64,000 nt of DNA from Hordeum vulgare subsp. vulgare (lineage: Eukaryota > Streptophyta > Magnoliopsida > Poales > Poaceae), in the NCBI RefSeq assembly GCF_904849725.1, contig NC_058522.1, positions 337,223,029-337,287,028 of the forward strand, in the 5' to 3' direction. The notes below the pieces were generated by a model, which was not told where the DNA came from, did no database searches, and worked only from the letters and a program-made list of their open reading frames with translations. This document shows, one piece after another, positions 59,126 to 64,000 of this stretch. How positions within the stretch are numbered: the stretch's first letter is position 1; each line of letters starts with the position of its first letter. Made by a program: the position numbers and the translations under genes.

Positions 59126-61837
59126 GAGCATCTTCAACGGCCGCCGTAAACAAGCGCCGCGCCGTAAATTTATCCATTTTAGCACGCGCGTAGTCGACAC
59201 ATTGTCTTCACCGCGCGCACGGCATATAGAGTTGGACGCACGATCCGAATCGCCATCACACCCTTCGTATTTGGGGCGTCCGCTTTCGCACGCGGCACAC
59301 ACGAACGCTCGCGCCGCACTCTCTTCACCACGCCACCTTCGCCCCGCACGCGCCGACGCCGACGAACTGACCTGATGGACGCGCGCGCCGGTTCCCCCCT
59401 CACTTCATCCTACACCCGCGAACCCTCCACCGTCGTCGTCGCCGGTGTCGCAAACCCTAGTGCTCGGAGCGTTGGCCTCGCCTCCGCCGGAGCTCCTCCG
59501 AGCATCAGCCTCACGCGCGGCCTCTGCATGCCGCCGCGGATGACCTCAGAGGTGGGCATTGTCGCGCCGGCGCCCGCCGTGATGAAGCAACCTGCACACC
59601 CCTCGAAGCTCCCAAATGTGGCACGACCGAAGAAGCGCAAGACATCCACGAAGAAGAACAAGGCGGCGGGCGGCTCCGGCACCTCGAAGGCGTCGAGGAA
59701 GAAGCTTGCACGGTGTGTGAGGGGCGAGGCGGCTACCGAAGCGCCGTCAAGCTCACTTGTTGAGCCGGCGGCCTACGCGCACAATGTGTTCAACGATATG
59801 CCCCAAAGGTAGAAAATTTCCCCAACTTTTTTTTTCTTGTTATTTTTTGAATGCATACATATAGATAGCTTATTTGCATTATTCTATATACTTTGTAGTG
59901 TCAACGACGATGCATACATGTCAACTATGGGTGTTGGCTCCAACAATTCGCATTGGTCTCAAACCAATGACATGCATTTCGAAGACCATGAGTTCAAGGT
60001 GGACGAGGATGGTGAGGGCATTGTCGGCGCACCGAAAGGAAGAGGAGGCAACTACACCAACAAAGAAGACGTCATGCTATGCAAAACTTGGTTGGATGTG
60101 TCGAGGGATCCATCCGTTGGAGGTGATCAAAGTAGAGATGCTTATTGGCTCCGGATGAAAGAACACTTCGATCTTCCCAACGTGAGTGGAATTGACCGCT
60201 CCGCACGATCGCTTCGCTCCCGGTGGTTGACCATCAACAAGGATTGTAAACAATGGACGGCCGCACAAAAAGCGGTTGACAAGTTGAACCCAAGTGGCAC
60301 CAATGACGAAAATAGGGTAAGTGTCATTTCATCATTCCTCATGTTCATCATCATGCTTGTTGTTCGTGTTCCTTGTGCTAACTTGTTTTGTTTTCATGTA
60401 GTTAAATATTGCACAAAACTTGTTCAAAGGAGAGGAGAAGAGGACCAAAAAGGGGAAGATAAAGAAAGGAAGGCCATTTACCTTGCCTCATTGCTATGAA
60501 GTATTGAAGGATGATGAGAAATTGAAGAAGCGTGAGGATATTGATGATTTGGATTTGAGAAAAAAACTCAAGCGAACAATTGATTTGGAAGATGATGATG
60601 AGGAGGATGCATCAAGTGAAGAAGGCAAGAGAAGCCCCACACCAAACTCAGTTTCATACTCGAAGCCCAAACGACCGGATGGCACCAAGAAAGATGCAAA
60701 AGAGAAGAAGAAGAGGAAAGGAGATGATGAGCTCAAAAATGCTATGGAAGCAATTGTCAACGCAAGAAAAGAAGCCAACGAGGTGAGGAAAATGGCAAGG
60801 AACCAAGATGTCGCGGCCGAGGAGAGGAGGTTGGCGGTCGAGGAGAGGAGGGTGGCGGCCGAGGAGAGGAAAGTGGCATTGGAGGAGAGGAAGGTGGGCA
60901 TGGAGGAGCGATCTAAATTGTTGGAATGGGAGAAGCACGTGTTCTTCTTGGACACATCGTTGTTCAATGATGCGCAAAAGGAGTATGTCAATCTTGCCCG
61001 TGAACAAGCCTTGATCCAAAAAAGAGCCATGATTCACGCAATGGGTGGCGGTGGCCTTGGCGGCATGGGTGGCGGTGGCCTTGGAGGCATGGGTGGCGGT
61101 GGCCTTGGCGGCATGGGTGGCGGTGGCCTTGGAGGCATGGGTGGCACTGGTGCCATGGGTGGCTTTGGAGCCACCATGGGCGGTATGGGTTCCTTGGGTG
61201 GCTTTGGAGCTACCATGGAGACCATAGGAGGCATGGGTGGCTTCAGACCACCTCCGGGCGGCTTGGACTGCATGGGTGGCATGGGTGGCATGAGTTTTGC
61301 GTCTCTCATTAGCGGCATGGGTGCACCTCCGGGCTCCGGTGTGCCACCTTCCCACGATCTTGGCAACACCTCCTGAGCTTCACGCGATGAGGATACGACG
61401 CGCAACAATGGAGAGGAGGAGGAAGAATCATCTTCGGCGGAGTCGGATGAATCGGAGGAAGATGAGGATGAAGGCGAGGACGAGGCTTGATTGTTGTGCC
61501 TTTCGTTTGTGTCATGAAGTTGGTTTGCATTTGAACTTCGTTGAATGATGTTGTGCGCATGAATTTGAACTTGTGGGCATGAACTTTTGGGCACGACCTT
61601 GGTTGAATGATGTTTGTGATTCAAATTATATGCCATGTGTTTTGTGTTGATGTGTGAATTTTGTGTCCAAAATGAACAAATGTGAGCGCCGGCTGCGCGC
61701 GCTGCTAGAGCTGTGCGCGCGCTGAATTTTAGCGCGACTGCTGGAGCGAGCGCTGCGCGCCGCGCCAAACCTGGCGATGGGCGCGTCGCAAACCAGATTT
61801 TAGCATGCCGCGCGTTGGGCGCCTGTTGGAGATGGTC
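59126..61837 (+). mobile_element. PIF/Harbinger-type element carrying ORF1 only
   Basis: The ends are imperfect inverted repeats: left GAGCATCTTCAACGGCCGCC, right (reverse complement) GACCATCTCCAACAGGCGCC. Flanking trinucleotides are GTA and TTA, close to the TTA/TAA target of this superfamily. The 2.7-kb element has CG-rich subterminal parts and one gene, the Myb-like ORF1 protein. There is no DDE transposase frame, so the element could move only with a transposase from elsewhere. The superfamily call rests on the ends plus the ORF1 type. Confidence 0.65.
59375..61376 (+). CDS. Harbinger-type ORF1: Myb/SANT-like protein with NAM-associated domain (3 exons)
   Basis: Exons are 59375-59808, 59899-60316 and 60402-61376, with GT/AG borders and phases that join into 608 codons without a stop. 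In PIF/Harbinger elements this DNA-binding partner cooperates with a separate transposase in the nucleus. A basic stretch PKKRKTSTKKNK (about residues 86-97) may be a nuclear signal. The Myb/SANT-like helix domain spans about 195-265 with spaced Trp in KTWL, AYWLRM, SRWLTI and KQWTAA. The NAM-associated part follows from about 285 (NIAQNLFKGE, then GRPFTLPHCYEVL). A charged coiled coil with repeated AEERR units covers about 415-470. From about 497 there are four GGGGLGGM repeats and further Gly/Met-rich sequence. The TGA at 61374 is followed in frame by 37 acidic codons to a second TGA at 61488, so the original protein was probably longer. Related grass genes are often labelled glutathione S-transferase T3-like because of a shared C-terminal domain. 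Confidence 0.75.
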
Positions 61838-63697
61838 TTATTACTCCCGAACAGTTATGTTATATTTACCGGTCTTCTATTGATAAGCCACAACGTGGAC
61901 CACCTTCGGTCTTTCATTTCACGCCACGTGACACATGGACAACACAGCACAGTTTTGTTTTGGCAGATTTTTGGTGAATTTTCATTTAGTCATATCTATT
62001 CATCTGTATACCCAAATTCATTGATTTTTTCCTACATACTCGTATTGATCAGTAGAGTCCAGTAGTACCAAAATTTGAACTATTAAAATTTGAATTCAAT
62101 CTTCTGGAGGTCATATCTTTCAAACCATATATCCAATTTTGTTGATTCTTTTTGCGTTTTGATCTTATTAGCTTGTTGATTATTTATACCTCCTATTATT
62201 CTACTATTCTTTGGATTTTAAAATTATTTCTTGTTGTTTGTTCTATTTTTGTGTTATTTGAATTGTGCTGATTGACTTATTGCTCTTTTGGAATGAATAG
62301 ATTGTGTGGCATGCGAAGCAAACTATTGTCAATAGTGCGAATTTGAGAACCAAGAATAAGGCAAGTTACACCTTTTATCATACTCCATCCTATTATTTTC
62401 TACACATGTAGTTCCATATCACATTATTATATTATGCATGTGTAGGATTGTTTGTGTTATGCTAAACCCAGTTAGGATAGCAACATGTTTAATCCGATCC
62501 TTATGATCCTTGTCGCCATATTGGGTGCGTTTATATTGCAATTATTGCTTAGCCTTGCTATGGTAGCCATGGTTTCGGTTTTTTGTGATACATGGAAGTT
62601 GTGAGAGAAATTTAAGTAATTAATAAAGAAACAACATGCATTTTATTGTATCCTACGGAGGCTCTACAATATTAATATTTAATTAATGCATCATCTGGGC
62701 GGAATGATTCGACAGGACCACTTGGCAAGTTTGTATCCTCCGGGAGGCTCTACATGACTCGGGAATGGTGGGGAATGTCACTCAGGTTTAAAAAGATTGG
62801 ACATGTTTCATATCAAGTAGCTTCCTTGTACGACCAATGGATATATGGGCTCTGGCTTAGTTGATCGGTTGTGGAAACCTTACCCGGATGTGCCGACATA
62901 TGTAGTGGGACAGTTGGTACGGGCCTCCTCTGGGACTAGGTGACTGCTTATGAAAGACTTCGTCTCGGTCTTTGGATTGGGTCAAGTGGATAAAGCGTAC
63001 TAACCTCTGCATAGTGGAAAAACAAATCATGATTAGCTATGTCCCTGGCTATGGACAATTTTGAGCATGTCGACTTGAAACCTCTAGAAGGTCTTATCGT
63101 CTCAAAATAATTAATTTTGAAGTGGGCTTAATTTTACATATGATCCTCGGAGACTCTTATAAGCGTGTTAAATTGGAGGTGGTCCAGTTTAACAATAGAT
63201 CAACTAGAGTGTAGTAAATGTTAAATACTTAATTAGTAGGTAGAAGTAAGATAAAATCACCTTTCTGCAAAACAAACCATAAGCCTTTCCTTTGTCATAC
63301 CCTTGTATACAGATATGGTAGGTATGTTATAAAATGGCTGTGATTTGCCAATACATTCAAAGTATTGACCCTTTGTGGCTGCAACACTTTATGTTGTGGG
63401 ATTTTTATATGTCATGTGAGTCATGCACATAGGGTTACGATGACTACACTCAACTTTGCCAATGGTGTTGTTGGGACTCCACACTTATATTTCATGCTTT
63501 CTGTTGTGTTTTATATGGGAACTAGCCTTTGAGCTTAACAGTTTGTGATATATTATAATCTAGACCTACGATGTAATACTTATGACATGTGGATTATTCT
63601 TGGTATTTAATTTTGTACTGTGTGTGCTAGCTGTTGATTGATGGACAAGCATTGTAAGCAGAGAGACATTGAATCTTATCAGGTTCGGGTCATTACA

Positions 63698-64000
63698 AAT
63701 CTACTCAAGAAGATCATAGAGAGCTCCAAAGAACTCATGAGAAGCTACACTGCTAGCAGCTAGATTTTGTGCAGGGTCATGAGTTTCTTAAAGCTATCAA
63801 TGACGATCTTTCAAATAAGAGTTCTTATTACATTGCCAAACAACTCCGCTTGTCTACTTTTATGCCATAAATTAAATCTAAACAAACTAGTAACAAGGGC
63901 AAGAAAGGTTCTTTATCTAGTAGACAGAATAAAAATGCTAAATAGAATGATCTTGCTTCTAGTTGTTCTATTGATTCCACTAATGATTATCTTAGCCAAG
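63698..64000 (+). pseudogene. Degenerate retrotransposon coding fragment, continues past the window
   Basis: In one frame the sequence reads with stops as QLDFVQGHEFLKAINDDLSN, then YIAKQLRLSTFMP and a Lys/Ser-rich tail, a coiled-coil-like sequence similar to gag-region polyproteins of Triticeae elements. No catalytic motif is visible. The assignment is weak. Confidence 0.35.

Larger units (their letters stand above)
58130..63697 (+). repeat. Long LTR interrupted by a Harbinger-type element
   Basis: The unit starts TGTGACACTC and ends GGTCATTACA, resembling in layout the solo LTR at 6312-9885. Without the insertion at 59126-61837 it is about 2.85 kb. The flanking bases (AGGGA and AATCT) do not form a TSD, so it may be one LTR of a larger element extending right, or a truncated copy. 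The frames at 58334-58973 have no domain. Confidence 0.55.

Noticed and set aside
60494..61768. Antisense frames of 178, 233 and 244 codons
   Set aside because: They are shadows of the repetitive, purine-rich Harbinger ORF1 coding strand with poly-Ser, His-Ala or Pro-Pro products.

Overview
This window is intergenic DNA of a large-genome grass, almost certainly a Triticeae species (wheat, Aegilops, barley or rye). The evidence is a BARE1/WIS/Angela-type Copia element, Athila-clade Gypsy elements with tRNA-Asp primer sites, a CACTA element beginning CACTAGTAGAAAA, very long solo LTRs, and a PIF/Harbinger-type element, all packed inside one another. I see no ordinary single-copy host gene. The only intact multi-exon reading frame is ORF1 of the Harbinger-type element at 59375-61376. 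Family names are from memory of these repeat families; boundaries and target-site duplications (TSDs) are read from the sequence.

Layout. 1-1284 is the 3' part of an Athila-type LTR. 1380-57403 is one old Angela-like Copia element of about 8.5 kb, blown up to 56 kb by nested insertions. Its left LTR (1380-3159), primer site and leader (3160-4020) are interrupted by 4021-18723. That block holds a minus-strand Gypsy 3' LTR (4334-11690) containing a solo LTR (6312-9885, TSD GAATT), then degenerate Gypsy interior with a truncated LTR (12359-13357) and a 4-kb solo LTR (14160-18142, TSD CCTAG). Copia gag, protease and integrase remnants follow (18724-21216). A solo LTR, here called X1, is inserted in the Copia reverse transcriptase (21217 to 52600, TSD AGGAT) and is itself filled with a CACTA element (21642-38213) and a minus-strand Athila element (38214-52306). 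The Athila 5' LTR carries a complete plus-strand Gypsy (41250-51328, TSD GCAAC), and that Gypsy carries a 5'-truncated LINE (44940-48255, 17-bp TSD). Copia RT/RNaseH remnants resume at 52606. The right Copia LTR (53915-57403) contains a second solo X LTR (53976-55628, TSD ACATG).

The CACTA block is the most unusual part. Next to its terminus lie hairpin subterminal repeats, then a captured two-exon gene resembling Werner-type (DEDD) 3'-5' exonucleases that is now inactivated, then a 14.1-kb tandem array. The array has about 336-bp monomers organised into a 4-monomer higher-order repeat of about 1345 bp, and three of those make a 4036-bp unit present twice almost without change. The array stops abruptly inside the Athila reverse transcriptase at 38211-38215. 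One deletion at that point would explain the loss of the CACTA right end, the middle of X1 and the 3' half of the Athila element.

Right of the Copia element are an LTR fragment (57404-58129) and another long LTR (58130-63697). The latter holds the Harbinger-type element (59126-61837) encoding a Myb/SANT-like plus NAM-associated protein with a Gly/Met repeat tail. The last 300 bp look like degenerate retrotransposon coding sequence. Nothing here forms a cellular pathway; the biology is layered transposition, solo-LTR formation, deletion and satellite amplification.
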